Source: Burkholderiaceae bacterium
GTDB taxonomy: Bacteria > Pseudomonadota > Gammaproteobacteria > Burkholderiales > Burkholderiaceae_C
NCBI GenBank assembly: GCA_024235915.1
Contig: JACKLO010000018.1
Coordinates: 62,001 to 126,000 of the forward strand
DNA: 64,000 nt
Direction of reading: 5' to 3'
Shown here: piece by piece, positions 8,081-16,726 of the stretch
How positions within the stretch are numbered: the stretch's first letter is position 1
How the letters are laid out: the number at the start of each line of letters is the position of its first letter
Position numbers and translations under genes: made by a program
Notes under the pieces: generated by a model
What the model was told of the DNA's origin: nothing
What the model saw: the letters and a program-made list of their open reading frames with translations, nothing else
Database searches by the model: none

Positions 8081-8995
8081 TCAGCCGCGGGCGCGCACCG
8101 GTTGCGCGTCGTCGGAGATGTAGACCTCCACGCGGCGGTTGAGCGCGCGGTCGCTGGCACTGGCGTTGTCGGCCACCGGGTACGACTCGCCATAGCCGGT
8201 GGTGGCGATGCGGGACGGCGCCACGCCCATGGCCATCAGCGCACGGGCCACGGCGTCGGCCCGTTTCTGCGACAGCGTCAGGTTGAAGCTCTCGCTGCCC
8301 ACGCTGTCGGTGTAGCCCTCGATCAGCACCAGGCGTTCGGGGTGCTGCTTCAGGTAGTCCACCAGCTTGGCCAGCTCCCCCTGCGCTGCAGGCTTGACGG
8401 TGGCACGGCCGGTCTCGAACAGCACGTCGCCCAACGTCACCAGCATGCCGCGGTCGGTCTGCTGCGCCTGCAGCTCGGCCAGCTGCTGTTGCAGCACCCG
8501 GTTGCTGGCGGCCGCGGCGGTGGCGTTGGCGCGTGCGTTGCGGGCGTCCAGCGCTGCGTCCACGGCCGCCTGCTGGGCCAGCGTGGCCTCGACCTTGGCG
8601 GTGGTGGCTTCGGTCTGCGCCTGGATGGCCTCGGTGCGCGCGGCGTCGGCACGCAGGCGTTCGCGCTCCAGTTCCGCGGCCTGGATGGCTTCTTCGTTGC
8701 GCTTGGCCTCGGCGATGGCGCGGGCGGTCTCGACCTCGCGGGTGGCCACGTAGGCCGCGCTGTCGATGGCGCTCAGCGCGGCGTCGTCGTGGTGCAGCTT
8801 CTCGGCGCGGGCCAGCGCGTCGCTGGCGCGCTGCAGTTCCAGCGGGGCGCTCTTGAGCACCATGGGGTCGGCCTGCGCCGTCTGCACCACGCTGCGGGCC
8901 TGGACCAGCGACGACGGGGTGGTGGGGGCGGAGGCACAAGCGGCCATCAGGGCCGCGGCGGCGGCAACAGTGCCGAGAGAGAGGATGCGCTTCAT
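8081..8995 (-). CDS. DUF4398 plus OmpA-domain lipoprotein
   Basis: 304 residues. The signal peptide ends in a lipobox-like LMAAC with Cys at residue 20, so this should be an outer-membrane lipoprotein. A DUF4398-like N-terminal region is followed by a long Ala/Glu/Arg coiled coil (about 85-180). The C-terminal OmpA peptidoglycan-binding domain (about 185-300) shows GDVLFETGRATVKP, LIEGYTDSVGSESFN, LSQKRADAVARAL and NRRVEVYI. Its role is to tether the outer membrane to the cell wall. A stand-alone DUF4398 lipoprotein lies 113 nt upstream on the same strand and a BON protein downstream. Confidence 0.88.
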   Translation of the reverse strand: MKRILSLGTVAAAAALMAACASAPTTPSSLVQARSVVQTAQADPMVLKSAPLELQRASDALARAEKLHHDDAALSAIDSAAYVATREVETARAIAEAKRNEEAIQAAELERERLRADAARTEAIQAQTEATTAKVEATLAQQAAVDAALDARNARANATAAAASNRVLQQQLAELQAQQTDRGMLVTLGDVLFETGRATVKPAAQGELAKLVDYLKQHPERLVLIEGYTDSVGSESFNLTLSQKRADAVARALMAMGVAPSRIATTGYGESYPVADNASASDRALNRRVEVYISDDAQPVRARG

Positions 8996-9108
8996 GATGA
9001 GGTTCTCCTGGGTGAGGGTTCAGGGATCAGGTGCCGCCGGTGTTGGGCGGCGAAGAGCTGGGGCGGCGTGCGTCTGGGCGATCGCGACGCCCAAAGGCAC
9101 GGGGGTGC

Positions 9109-9516
9109 TCAGGACCGCGCCAGCTCGGCCCGCAGGGCGCGGATGCCGTCACGCACCTGGCCCAGTGCGGCGTCCGAGCGGTTGGCGCGGGCGCGGGCTT
9201 CGGCCAGTGCGGCGTCGGCCTCGGCCTGCTCGGCCCACTGGCGGGCCGCCTCGTAGTCCTGGCGTGCCAGGGCTTGTTGGGCCAGGGCCAGCTTCTCGCG
9301 GGCGGCCGCCACTTCGGCGGGTGCCTCCGCTGCCGTGCCGCTGACCCGCGAGACGGCGGCGCTGGACACGGCCATCTGTTCCTTGGGTGGCGGTGCGCTG
9401 GCGCAGGCGCCGAGGGCCAGCACGGCGGCCAGACCCACTGCGCCGAAGGCCAACCTCGGCCGATGCAGGCCGGCGCTTGCAACGGCCGGCTGCGGGGAAA
9501 TGCGTTGAGGGTTCAT
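9109..9516 (-). CDS. DUF4398-domain lipoprotein
   Basis: 135 residues. A 20-residue polar start is followed by a hydrophobic core and the lipobox LALGAC (Cys about 38). The mature part is an Ala/Glu/Arg-rich helical repeat (AREKLALAQQALARQDYEAARQ) typical of DUF4398, which resembles a TPR-like helical hairpin. It looks like the N-terminal region of the next gene without the OmpA domain, so the pair may have arisen by domain duplication. Function unknown; the envelope location is inferred from the lipobox. Confidence 0.78.
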   Translation of the reverse strand: MNPQRISPQPAVASAGLHRPRLAFGAVGLAAVLALGACASAPPPKEQMAVSSAAVSRVSGTAAEAPAEVAAAREKLALAQQALARQDYEAARQWAEQAEADAALAEARARANRSDAALGQVRDGIRALRAELARS

Positions 9517-9712
9517 GTCGATGCTCCATCGGTGATTCAGGCCGAGGGTCAGGCGACAGCTGCCCGGGCCACGGCCTCTGGGGAGGACGTGGAGGCATCG
9601 TGGCGGCAGGGGCGGCCGCCGCGCGTCGGCGGTCTGCGGGTTGCCGTGTCGGCCTTGGCCTACAGGCTGGCCCGCGGAGCGCCCCGCAACGCGATCTCGT
9701 TCGCGGCGCGGA

Positions 9713-10774
9713 TCAGACTGGCTGCTGCCGGCCTGCCCAGAGGTCGATCGCGTCGCAGGCCGCGGCGCGTACTGGCGCCGGCAGGAAGGACGCCGCGGCG
9801 GCGGCGCGCGTCATGGCCTCCAGGTCATCCAGGCTCAGCCCGCAGTGGCGCAGGACGTTCTGCGCCTCCTGCGCCAGTGACACCAGGGACATCAACCGGT
9901 TGTCGGTGTGGAAGGAGCACGACACGCCGGCCCGCCACAGCGCGCGGATCGGGTGCGCCGCCAGCGAGGCAAAAGCGCCCGTGTGCACATTGCTGGTGGG
10001 GCAGACCTCCAGGTGCAGGCCGCGCGCGATCACGGCGTCGACCAGGTGGCGCCGCGCCGGGTCGGCCAGTGCATCGCCCAGCCGAACGCCGTGGCCGATG
10101 CGCACCGCGCCATGGTCGGCCGCCTCCAGCACTCGCTCCGCGGCGTCAGCTTCGCCTGCGTGCAGCGTGATCGGCACCCCGGCGTCACGCACGCGCCGCA
10201 GCACGGCGGCATGGGCCGACGGTGGGAAGCCCGCTTCGGGCCCGGCCAGGTCGAAGCCGACCACGCCCTGGCCCAGGTAGCGGATGGCCAGATCGGCCGT
10301 GCGGTCGACCTGGCCGTCGAACTGCTGCCGCATGCCGCACAGGATGAGACCGCTGGGCAGGGGACTGCGGGCCAGGCCGGCGAGCAGGGCCTCGACCGCG
10401 GCTTCAGCGGCCACGCCATGCGGCTCGAACAGCAGCGGCGCGATGCGGAACTCGGCCAGCACCGCGCCGTCGGCCCGCGCGTCCTCGGCCGCCTCGAAGG
10501 CCACACGCTCCAGCGCGGTTTCGGTGGCCATCGCCGCCACCGTGAGGTCGAAGCCCTTGAGGTAGTCGACCAGGCTGTGCGCGAAGGCGTGGGCCTCGAA
10601 CCAGCGCGCCAGGCGGGGCACGTCAGGTGCCGGGCTGGGCAGGCCGCGTTGCTGCAGAAGTTCCAGCAGTGTGGCCACACGCAGGCCACCGTCCAGGTGC
10701 TCGTGCAGCAGCACCTTGGGCAGCTGCCGCGCCCGGGCCTCGGGGGTGGGGGATGAGGTCGCGTCCGCTGGCAT
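9713..10774 (-). CDS. add: Adenosine deaminase
   Basis: 353 residues, a metal-dependent amidohydrolase turning adenosine and deoxyadenosine into inosine and deoxyinosine. The zinc and catalytic motifs are all present: HEHLDG (His24, His26), TLHAGE (205-208), IGHGVRLG (about 227-233), EVCPTSN (about 256-262) and SFHTDN (Asp291). The start at 10774 is 71 nt from the start of the divergent nucleoside ABC operon, so a shared regulatory region is likely. Its product inosine is a substrate of the phosphorylase encoded at 16723, which fits a complete salvage route. An adenine deaminase-like specificity is possible but the motifs favour adenosine. Confidence 0.9.
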   Translation of the reverse strand: MPADATSSPTPEARARQLPKVLLHEHLDGGLRVATLLELLQQRGLPSPAPDVPRLARWFEAHAFAHSLVDYLKGFDLTVAAMATETALERVAFEAAEDARADGAVLAEFRIAPLLFEPHGVAAEAAVEALLAGLARSPLPSGLILCGMRQQFDGQVDRTADLAIRYLGQGVVGFDLAGPEAGFPPSAHAAVLRRVRDAGVPITLHAGEADAAERVLEAADHGAVRIGHGVRLGDALADPARRHLVDAVIARGLHLEVCPTSNVHTGAFASLAAHPIRALWRAGVSCSFHTDNRLMSLVSLAQEAQNVLRHCGLSLDDLEAMTRAAAAASFLPAPVRAAACDAIDLWAGRQQPV

Positions 10775-10845
10775 GGGCCATCCTATCCCGGCGGGCCCGC
10801 GGCTTGCTATCCTGCGCCGCCATGTGCCCGACCGGAAATCGTGAC

Positions 10846-11823
10846 ATGGCCGCCTCCCTGATCCGACCCGCCCTGGCCGCCATCGCGTTGGCTGCCAGCC
10901 TGGGTGCCGCCGCCAACCCCGCGGTCGTCTACGACCTCGGCGGCAAGTTCGACAAGAGCTTCAACGAGGCCGCCTACCGTGGCGCCGAACGCTGGAAGCA
11001 GGAAACCGGCAAGACCTACCTGGACTTCGAGATCGCCAACGCCACGCAGCGCGAGCAGGCCATGCGCCGAATGGCCGACCGCGGCGCCAACCCCATCGTC
11101 GGCGTCGGCTTCAGCCAGGGCAGCACGGTGGCCAAGACGGCCAAGGCCTACCCCAAGCTGCAGTTCGCCATCATCGACGACGTGGTGGAGCTGCCCAACG
11201 TGCAGAGCATCCTGTTCAAGGAGCACGAGGGCAGCTTCCTGGTCGGCATGATGGCCGCGCTGGCCAGCAAGACCGGCAAGGTGGGTTTCGTCGGCGGCAT
11301 GGACATCCCGCTGATCCGCAAGTTCCAGTGCGGCTATGCGCAGGGCGCCAAACACGCCAACCCGAAGGTGGAGGTGCTGGCGGCCATGACCGGCACCACG
11401 CCCGCGGCCTGGGGCGACCCGGCGCGTGGCGGCGAGCTGGCCAAGGCGCAGTTCGCCAAGGGCGTGGACGTGGTCTTCGCCGCCGCCGGCGGCACCGGCG
11501 TGGGCGTCTACCAGGCAGCCAAGGACGCCGGCAAGCTGGCCATCGGCGTCGACAGCAACCAGAACCACCTGCACCCCGGCACCATGCTCACCAGCATGGT
11601 CAAGCGCGTGGACGTGGCGGTCTACAACGCCTTCCAGGGCATCAAGCCGGGCGTCAGCGCCCTGGGCCTGAAGGAGGGCGGCGTGGACGTGGCGATGGAC
11701 GAGCACAACGCCAAGCTGGTCACCCCGGCCATGAAGGCCAAGGTGGACGCGGCGCGGGCCGACATCATCGCTGGCCGCATCCAGGTGGCCGACTACATGG
11801 CCAGCAACGACTGCAAGTACTGA
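10846..11823 (+). CDS. BMP-family nucleoside ABC transporter substrate-binding protein (paralogue 2)
   Basis: 325 residues. I prefer the ATG at 10846 because GGAAA stands 7 nt upstream; an in-frame ATG at 10822 would add eight residues. A Sec signal ends near GAAAN. The mature protein aligns without gaps to the BMP protein at 6356, with shared blocks GGKFDKSFN, SKTGKVGFVGG and GVDSNQNHLHPG. It heads the operon of ATPase, two permeases and nucleoside-degrading enzymes, so a nucleoside ligand is very likely. Its stop overlaps the ATPase start by one base (TGATG). Confidence 0.9.
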   Translation: MAASLIRPALAAIALAASLGAAANPAVVYDLGGKFDKSFNEAAYRGAERWKQETGKTYLDFEIANATQREQAMRRMADRGANPIVGVGFSQGSTVAKTAKAYPKLQFAIIDDVVELPNVQSILFKEHEGSFLVGMMAALASKTGKVGFVGGMDIPLIRKFQCGYAQGAKHANPKVEVLAAMTGTTPAAWGDPARGGELAKAQFAKGVDVVFAAAGGTGVGVYQAAKDAGKLAIGVDSNQNHLHPGTMLTSMVKRVDVAVYNAFQGIKPGVSALGLKEGGVDVAMDEHNAKLVTPAMKAKVDAARADIIAGRIQVADYMASNDCKY

Positions 11824-13424
11824 TGTCGACCCTTCGCCCGCCGGGTACGGCGGTCGACCCCCCCGCGGTGGCCATGCGGGGCATCTGCAAGCGCTTCGGC
11901 GCCGTGCAGGCCAACCAGGACGTGGACCTCACCGTGCCCGCCGGCACGGTGCACGGCATCGTCGGCGAGAACGGCGCCGGCAAGAGCACGCTGATGTCGG
12001 TGCTCTACGGCTTCTACATGGCCGACGCCGGCCACATCGCCATCGACGGCCAGCCGGTGCGCATCGCCAACGCGCGCGACGCCATCGCCGCTGGCATCGG
12101 CATGGTGCACCAGCACTTCATGCTGGTGGACGAGTTCAGCGCGCTGGACAACGTGCTGCTCGGCGCCGAGCCGCACTGGCAGCTGCCGCGGGCCCGCGCA
12201 GCCCTGCGCGCGCGGTTGGAGGCGCTGATGGCGCAGACCGGCCTGGCGGTGCGGCTGGACCTGCCGGTGGCTCAACTGCCGGTGGGCGAACGCCAGCGGC
12301 TGGAGATCCTCAAGGCCCTGGTGCGTGGCGCGCGCATCCTGATCCTGGACGAACCCACCGCGGTGCTGACGCCGCAGGAGACCGACCAGCTCTTCGGCGT
12401 GCTGCGCACGCTGCGCGCGCAGGGCACCACCATCCTGCTGATCACGCACAAGCTGCGCGAGATCATGGCGCTGTGCGACGCGGTGACGGTGATGCGCGCC
12501 GGCCGCGTGGTGCTGGACACGCCGGTGGCCAGCACCTCCACCGACGCGCTGGCGCAGGCCATGGTGGGGCGGCGTGTCAACCTGGGCCGCGACGCGCACA
12601 CCGCCGAGCCCGGCGAGGCCCTGCTGCGCGCCGAGCACCTGACGTGGCGCGACGCGCTGGGCGTGCCGCGTGTCGACGACGTGTCGCTGGCGCTGCACGC
12701 CGGCGAGATCGTCGGCATCGCCGGCGTCTCCGGCAACGGGCAGAGCGAACTGCTGGACCTGCTGTCGGGCCTGCGCGTGCCGCAGCAGGGCCGGCTGACC
12801 CTGGGCGGGCAAACCTTCGAACCCAGGCGCTGGCTGGATCCTCGTCGCGCCCGCGCGCTGAAGCTGGCACACGTGCCGGAGGACCGCCACGCCCGCGCCC
12901 TGGTGCTGGACTTCCCGGCCTGGGAATCGGCCGTGCTGGGCTATCAGCGCTGGGCGGCGTTCTGCCGCCGGGGCTTCATGCGCGCCGCCGCCATGCGCGA
13001 GACCACTGTGGCCCTGATGCAGGGCTACGACGTTCGCCCGCCCGACCCCGCCCTGGCCAGCCGCAAGTTCAGCGGCGGCAACCAGCAGAAGCTGGTGCTG
13101 GCGCGCGAAGCCTGGGCGCAGCCGCAGGTGCTGCTGGTGGGCCAGCCCACGCGCGGCGTGGACATCGGCGCCATCGAGGCCATCCACGCCCGGTTGCGCG
13201 CGCTGCGTGATGCCGGCGGTGCGGTGCTGGTGGTGTCGTCGGAGCTCGATGAGGTGCTGGCGCTCGCCGACCGCGTGATCGTGATGAACGCGGGCCGCAT
13301 CGCCGGCGAGCGCCCGGTGGCGCAGTGCGACGAGACGACGCTGGGCCGGCTGATGGCGGGCCTGGAGGGGGCAGGCCAGGATACCGTGGCGGGCCAGGAC
13401 ACCGTGGAGACCGCCCATGCATGA
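11823..13424 (+). CDS. Nucleoside ABC importer ATP-binding protein, two fused ATPase domains
   Basis: 533 residues with two ABC domains in one chain, as in sugar and nucleoside importers (RbsA, YufO/NupO type). The first domain has a canonical Walker A GENGAGKST (48-56) and LILDEPTAVLTP as Walker B. The second domain has a degenerate Walker A (GVSGNGQSE) and a strong signature FSGGNQQKLVLARE. This asymmetry is normal for the family. It powers uptake through the two permeases that follow; its end overlaps the first permease by 8 nt. The short C-terminal tail has a near-repeat (AGQDTVAGQDTVETA), of no clear meaning. Confidence 0.92.
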   Translation: MSTLRPPGTAVDPPAVAMRGICKRFGAVQANQDVDLTVPAGTVHGIVGENGAGKSTLMSVLYGFYMADAGHIAIDGQPVRIANARDAIAAGIGMVHQHFMLVDEFSALDNVLLGAEPHWQLPRARAALRARLEALMAQTGLAVRLDLPVAQLPVGERQRLEILKALVRGARILILDEPTAVLTPQETDQLFGVLRTLRAQGTTILLITHKLREIMALCDAVTVMRAGRVVLDTPVASTSTDALAQAMVGRRVNLGRDAHTAEPGEALLRAEHLTWRDALGVPRVDDVSLALHAGEIVGIAGVSGNGQSELLDLLSGLRVPQQGRLTLGGQTFEPRRWLDPRRARALKLAHVPEDRHARALVLDFPAWESAVLGYQRWAAFCRRGFMRAAAMRETTVALMQGYDVRPPDPALASRKFSGGNQQKLVLAREAWAQPQVLLVGQPTRGVDIGAIEAIHARLRALRDAGGAVLVVSSELDEVLALADRVIVMNAGRIAGERPVAQCDETTLGRLMAGLEGAGQDTVAGQDTVETAHA

Positions 13425-14541
13425 CGGCGACACGCTGCCGCGCTGGATGGACCTGCTGCTGCTGCCGCTGATCAATCTGACGCTCGCGATGGCGGTGGGC
13501 GGCCTGGTGGTCTGGGGCGTCGGCCAGGACCCCTGGCAGGTGCTGACCCTGCTGGTGAAAGGCGCCTTCGGCAGCCGCAGCGGCATCGGCTACACGCTGT
13601 ACTACGCCACCACCTTCGTCTTCACCGGGCTGGCGGTGGCGGTGGCGGTGCATGGCGGGCTGTTCAACATCGGTGCCGAAGGGCAGGCGCTGATGGGCGG
13701 CCTGGGCGCCGGCCTGGTGGCGCTCTGGTGGTCCGACGTGCTGCCCGCGCCGCTGATGCTGCCGTTGATGGTGCTGACGGCGATGGTGTTTGGCGCGGTC
13801 TGGGCGGCGGTGCCGGGCGCGCTGCAGGCCTGGCGCGGCAGCCATGTGGTCATCACCACGATCATGTTCAACTTCATCGCGTCGGCGCTGCTGGCCTGGC
13901 TGATGGTCAACGTGCTCAAGGAGCCGGGCAACATGACGGTGGAGAGCCGCGCCTTTGCCGACAGCGCGCTGATGCCCGGCGTGCACGTGCTGCTGGGGGC
14001 GCTGGGCGTGGACTGGCCGGCCACGCCGTTGAACCTCAGCCTGCTGCTGGCGGTGGCCGCGGCGGTGTTGGTCTGGCTCTACCTGTGGAAATCCGGCGCC
14101 GGCTATGCGCTGCGCGCGGTGGGCTTCTCGCCGTCGGCGGCGCTGTACGGCGGCATCGCGCCGCCGCTGCAGATCGTCTCGGCGATGGCGGTGTCGGGCG
14201 CGCTGGCGGGGCTGGTGGGCGTCAACGAGATCGCCGGCGTGCACGGCCGGTTGCTGCTGGACTTCGTGGCCGGCGCCGGATTCACCGGCATCGCCGTGGC
14301 ACTGATCGGCCGCAACCACCCGCTGGGCGTGTGGGCGGCGGCGCTGCTGTTCGGCGCGCTCTACCAGGGCGGTGCCGAGATCGCGTTCGAGGTGCCGGGC
14401 TTCTCGCGCGACATGGTGTTCATGCTGCAGGGGCTGATCGTGCTCTTTGCCGGCGCACTGTCGCACTTGGCGGCGCCCTGGCTGCTGCGCGTCGTGCGTC
14501 TGGTGCACGCGAGACGTCAGCCGGAGGCCGCCCATGGATGA
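13417..14541 (+). CDS. Nucleoside ABC importer permease 1 (YufP/NupP type)
   Basis: 374 residues, very hydrophobic, about nine or ten membrane segments, of the BPD_transp_2 family. Diagnostic segments are GLAVAVAVHGGLFNIGAEGQ, GSHVVITTIMFNFIA, and ALIGRNHPLGVWAAALLFG. It forms half of the inner-membrane channel with the next permease. The start overlaps the ATPase gene, and its end overlaps permease 2 by 8 nt, so translation of the set is probably coupled and stoichiometric. Confidence 0.9.
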   Translation: MHDGDTLPRWMDLLLLPLINLTLAMAVGGLVVWGVGQDPWQVLTLLVKGAFGSRSGIGYTLYYATTFVFTGLAVAVAVHGGLFNIGAEGQALMGGLGAGLVALWWSDVLPAPLMLPLMVLTAMVFGAVWAAVPGALQAWRGSHVVITTIMFNFIASALLAWLMVNVLKEPGNMTVESRAFADSALMPGVHVLLGALGVDWPATPLNLSLLLAVAAAVLVWLYLWKSGAGYALRAVGFSPSAALYGGIAPPLQIVSAMAVSGALAGLVGVNEIAGVHGRLLLDFVAGAGFTGIAVALIGRNHPLGVWAAALLFGALYQGGAEIAFEVPGFSRDMVFMLQGLIVLFAGALSHLAAPWLLRVVRLVHARRQPEAAHG

Positions 14542-15511
14542 GCTGCAGCTCGGCGCGCTGGTGGCCTCGTCGCTGCGCATGGCCACGCCGCTGCTGCTGT
14601 GTGCGCTGGCCGGCGTCGTCAGCGAACGGGCCGGCGTCATCGACCTTGGCCTGGAAGGCAAGATGCTGATGGCCGCCTTTGCCGCCGGGGCCGCCGGCGC
14701 CTCGAGCGGCAGCTTCGCCATCGCGCTGGCCGCGGCGCTGGTGGTGGGCGTGGCGATGTCGATGCTGCACGGCTGGGGCTGCGTCACCCACCGCGGCGAC
14801 CAGGTCGTGATGGGCATGGCGCTGACGCTGACGGCAGCCGGCCTCAGCGTGGTCCTGGGCCTGGCCTGGTTCAAGCTGGGCGGACAGACGCCGCCGTTGC
14901 CCGACGCGCTGCGCCTGCGGCCGCTGTGGGCGGTGGACCCGGCCGCTCTGCAAGGCCTGCCCACCGGCCTGCGCGGGCTGGCGCTGGCGCTGGGCTCGCA
15001 CAACGCGCTGGTCTACGGCGGCTTTGCGGCGGTGGCCGGCGTGTGGTGGTTGCTCTACCGCACCCGCTTCGGCCTGCGCCTGCGCGCCACCGGCGAGAAC
15101 CCAGCCATGGTGGACGCCGCCGGCGTCAGCGTGGCCGGCATGCGCTACGCCGCGCTGGCGCTCAACGGCGTGCTCGCGGCGCTGGCGGGGCTCTACCTGG
15201 TGATGGCGCTGAACGCCAGCTTCAGCCCCAACATGACCGCCGGCCGCGGCTACATGGCGCTGGCGGCGATGATCTTCGGTAAGTGGCACCCGGTGGGCGC
15301 GCTGGCCGCCTGCCTGCTGTTCGGCTTCCTGGACGCGTCGGCCATCCAATTGCAGGGCGCTGCGCTGCCGACCTGGCTGGGCGGTGGCGAAGTGCCGGTG
15401 CAGGCCATCCAGGCGCTGCCCTACGTGCTGACGGTGGTGCTGCTGGCCGGCTTCATCGGCCGCTCGCGGGCGCCGGCGGCGCTGGGGCGGCCCTACGTCA
15501 AGGCACGGTGA
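14534..15511 (+). CDS. Nucleoside ABC importer permease 2 (YufQ/NupQ type)
   Basis: 325 residues, BPD_transp_2 family, with about eight to ten hydrophobic segments. The N-terminal ALAGVVSERAGVIDLGLEGK is the hallmark of this permease subfamily; LRATGENPAMVDAAGV is the cytoplasmic coupling segment. It pairs with the preceding permease. The start at 14534 overlaps the upstream stop. The next gene, a hydrolase, follows after 16 nt with its own ribosome-binding site. Confidence 0.9.
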   Translation: MDELQLGALVASSLRMATPLLLCALAGVVSERAGVIDLGLEGKMLMAAFAAGAAGASSGSFAIALAAALVVGVAMSMLHGWGCVTHRGDQVVMGMALTLTAAGLSVVLGLAWFKLGGQTPPLPDALRLRPLWAVDPAALQGLPTGLRGLALALGSHNALVYGGFAAVAGVWWLLYRTRFGLRLRATGENPAMVDAAGVSVAGMRYAALALNGVLAALAGLYLVMALNASFSPNMTAGRGYMALAAMIFGKWHPVGALAACLLFGFLDASAIQLQGAALPTWLGGGEVPVQAIQALPYVLTVVLLAGFIGRSRAPAALGRPYVKAR

Positions 15512-15527
15512 CCCGGAAGGAACATCG

Positions 15528-16322
15528 GTGGCCAGCCCCGTGATCGCCATCGCCCAGGTGCCGATGCACTGGACGCTGGACGCCAACCTGCGCGAGATCG
15601 AGGCCGCCATGAGCTTCGCCGCCGGCGAGGGCGCGGCCCTGTGCGCCTTCGCAGAACTGGCCATCACCGGTTTCCACCGCGGCATCGTCACCGAAGGCGT
15701 GCCGGCCAAGGTGGACCCGGCGCTGCAATGCATCGCGGACTGGGCGGCGGAACTCGAACTGGCCGTGGCCGTCGGCGCGCCCAGTTTCACGCCTGCCGGC
15801 CGCTTCAACAGCCATGTGCTGATCGACGAGCACGGCACCGTGCAGGCCCGGGTGCACAAGAACGGTCTGACTGCCCCCGAGGCCACGTTCTTCCAGCCCG
15901 GCACTGATCGCCCCTTGGCCACGCTGGCCGGCCTGCGCTGCAGCGCCGTGCTCTGCCGGGAAATCGAGGACCTCGATGCCGTGGCGGGCCAGCTGGCCGG
16001 TCGGTCGCCCGCCTTGCTGTTCTGGCCCGGCCAGATGCGGCCCGACCCGGACAAGCCCGTGGTCGAGCCCTGGGAACATGTGCAGCAGGCGATGCGCCTG
16101 GCACGCAGCCTGGGGGCGTGGATCGTGCAGAGCAACTGGCCCAACGCGCTCAACCGGCCCGAGGAAAGTGCGCTGACCGGTGCCAGCGCCATCGTCGCAC
16201 CGGACGGCCGCCTGGTGGCACAGCTGCCGGTGCAGGGCTTCGGCGTTGGGCTCTATGCATTGGGTGACGATGCCCCGCGCTGGGTGCCACTGGACGCCGT
16301 GCACCGCACAATGCAGGGCTGA
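15528..16322 (+). CDS. Nitrilase-fold carbon-nitrogen hydrolase in a nucleoside operon
   Basis: 264 residues. The GTG start at 15528 is preceded by GGAAGGAAC. The nitrilase catalytic triad is readable: Glu43 (CAFAELAITGF), Lys111 (RVHKNGLTAPE) and Cys143 (AVLCREIEDLD). Family members cleave amide or carbamoyl C-N bonds, for example N-carbamoyl-beta-alanine. The exact substrate is unknown. Its place between the transporter and cytidine deaminase, with a stop overlapping the cdd start, suggests it acts on a nucleoside- or base-derived amide, perhaps a ring-opened pyrimidine. The Cys region (LCREIED) differs from the usual CYD pattern, so this may be a distinct branch. Confidence 0.82.
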   Translation: MASPVIAIAQVPMHWTLDANLREIEAAMSFAAGEGAALCAFAELAITGFHRGIVTEGVPAKVDPALQCIADWAAELELAVAVGAPSFTPAGRFNSHVLIDEHGTVQARVHKNGLTAPEATFFQPGTDRPLATLAGLRCSAVLCREIEDLDAVAGQLAGRSPALLFWPGQMRPDPDKPVVEPWEHVQQAMRLARSLGAWIVQSNWPNALNRPEESALTGASAIVAPDGRLVAQLPVQGFGVGLYALGDDAPRWVPLDAVHRTMQG

Positions 16323-16726
16323 TGGACGACGCCCTGCGCACCCGCCTGACCGCCGCTGCCGCCGCGGTGCGGCAGCACGCGCATGCCCCCTACAGCGGCT
16401 TTGCCGTGGGCGCCGCGCTGGCCGATGAAACCGGCCGCATCCACGTGGGCTGCAACGTCGAGAACGCCGCCTACCCGCAGGGCCTGTGCGCCGAGGCGGT
16501 GGCGCTGGGGGTGCTGGTGGCCGCCGGCGGGAAGGCCGTCACGGCCGTGACTCTGGTGGCGGGCCAGGGCCGCCCGGCCACGCCCTGCGGCGGCTGCCGG
16601 CAGAAGCTGCGCGAGTTCGCGGCGGACAGCGTGCCGGTGCACTGTCGCAGCGTCGACGGCGTGGCGCTGGACAGCACGATGGGTGCGCTGCTGCCGCTGT
16701 CCTTCGGCCCGGAGGCGCTCGCATGA
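16322..16726 (+). CDS. cdd: Cytidine deaminase
   Basis: 134 residues, the normal size of the small tetrameric cytidine deaminases. Zinc-site motifs are complete: LCAEAVA with Cys56 and the proton-shuttling Glu58, and TPCGGCRQ with Cys89 and Cys92. It deaminates cytidine and deoxycytidine to uridine and deoxyuridine in the cytoplasm. The substrate segment PYSGFAVGAAL near the N-terminus is typical. It overlaps both neighbours (ATGA-type junctions), so it belongs firmly to the nucleoside operon. Confidence 0.93.
   Translation: MDDALRTRLTAAAAAVRQHAHAPYSGFAVGAALADETGRIHVGCNVENAAYPQGLCAEAVALGVLVAAGGKAVTAVTLVAGQGRPATPCGGCRQKLREFAADSVPVHCRSVDGVALDSTMGALLPLSFGPEALA

Noticed and set aside
6356..11823. 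BMP duplication as an assembly duplicate
   Set aside because: The two genes differ at many residues throughout and have different neighbours, so they are true paralogues.
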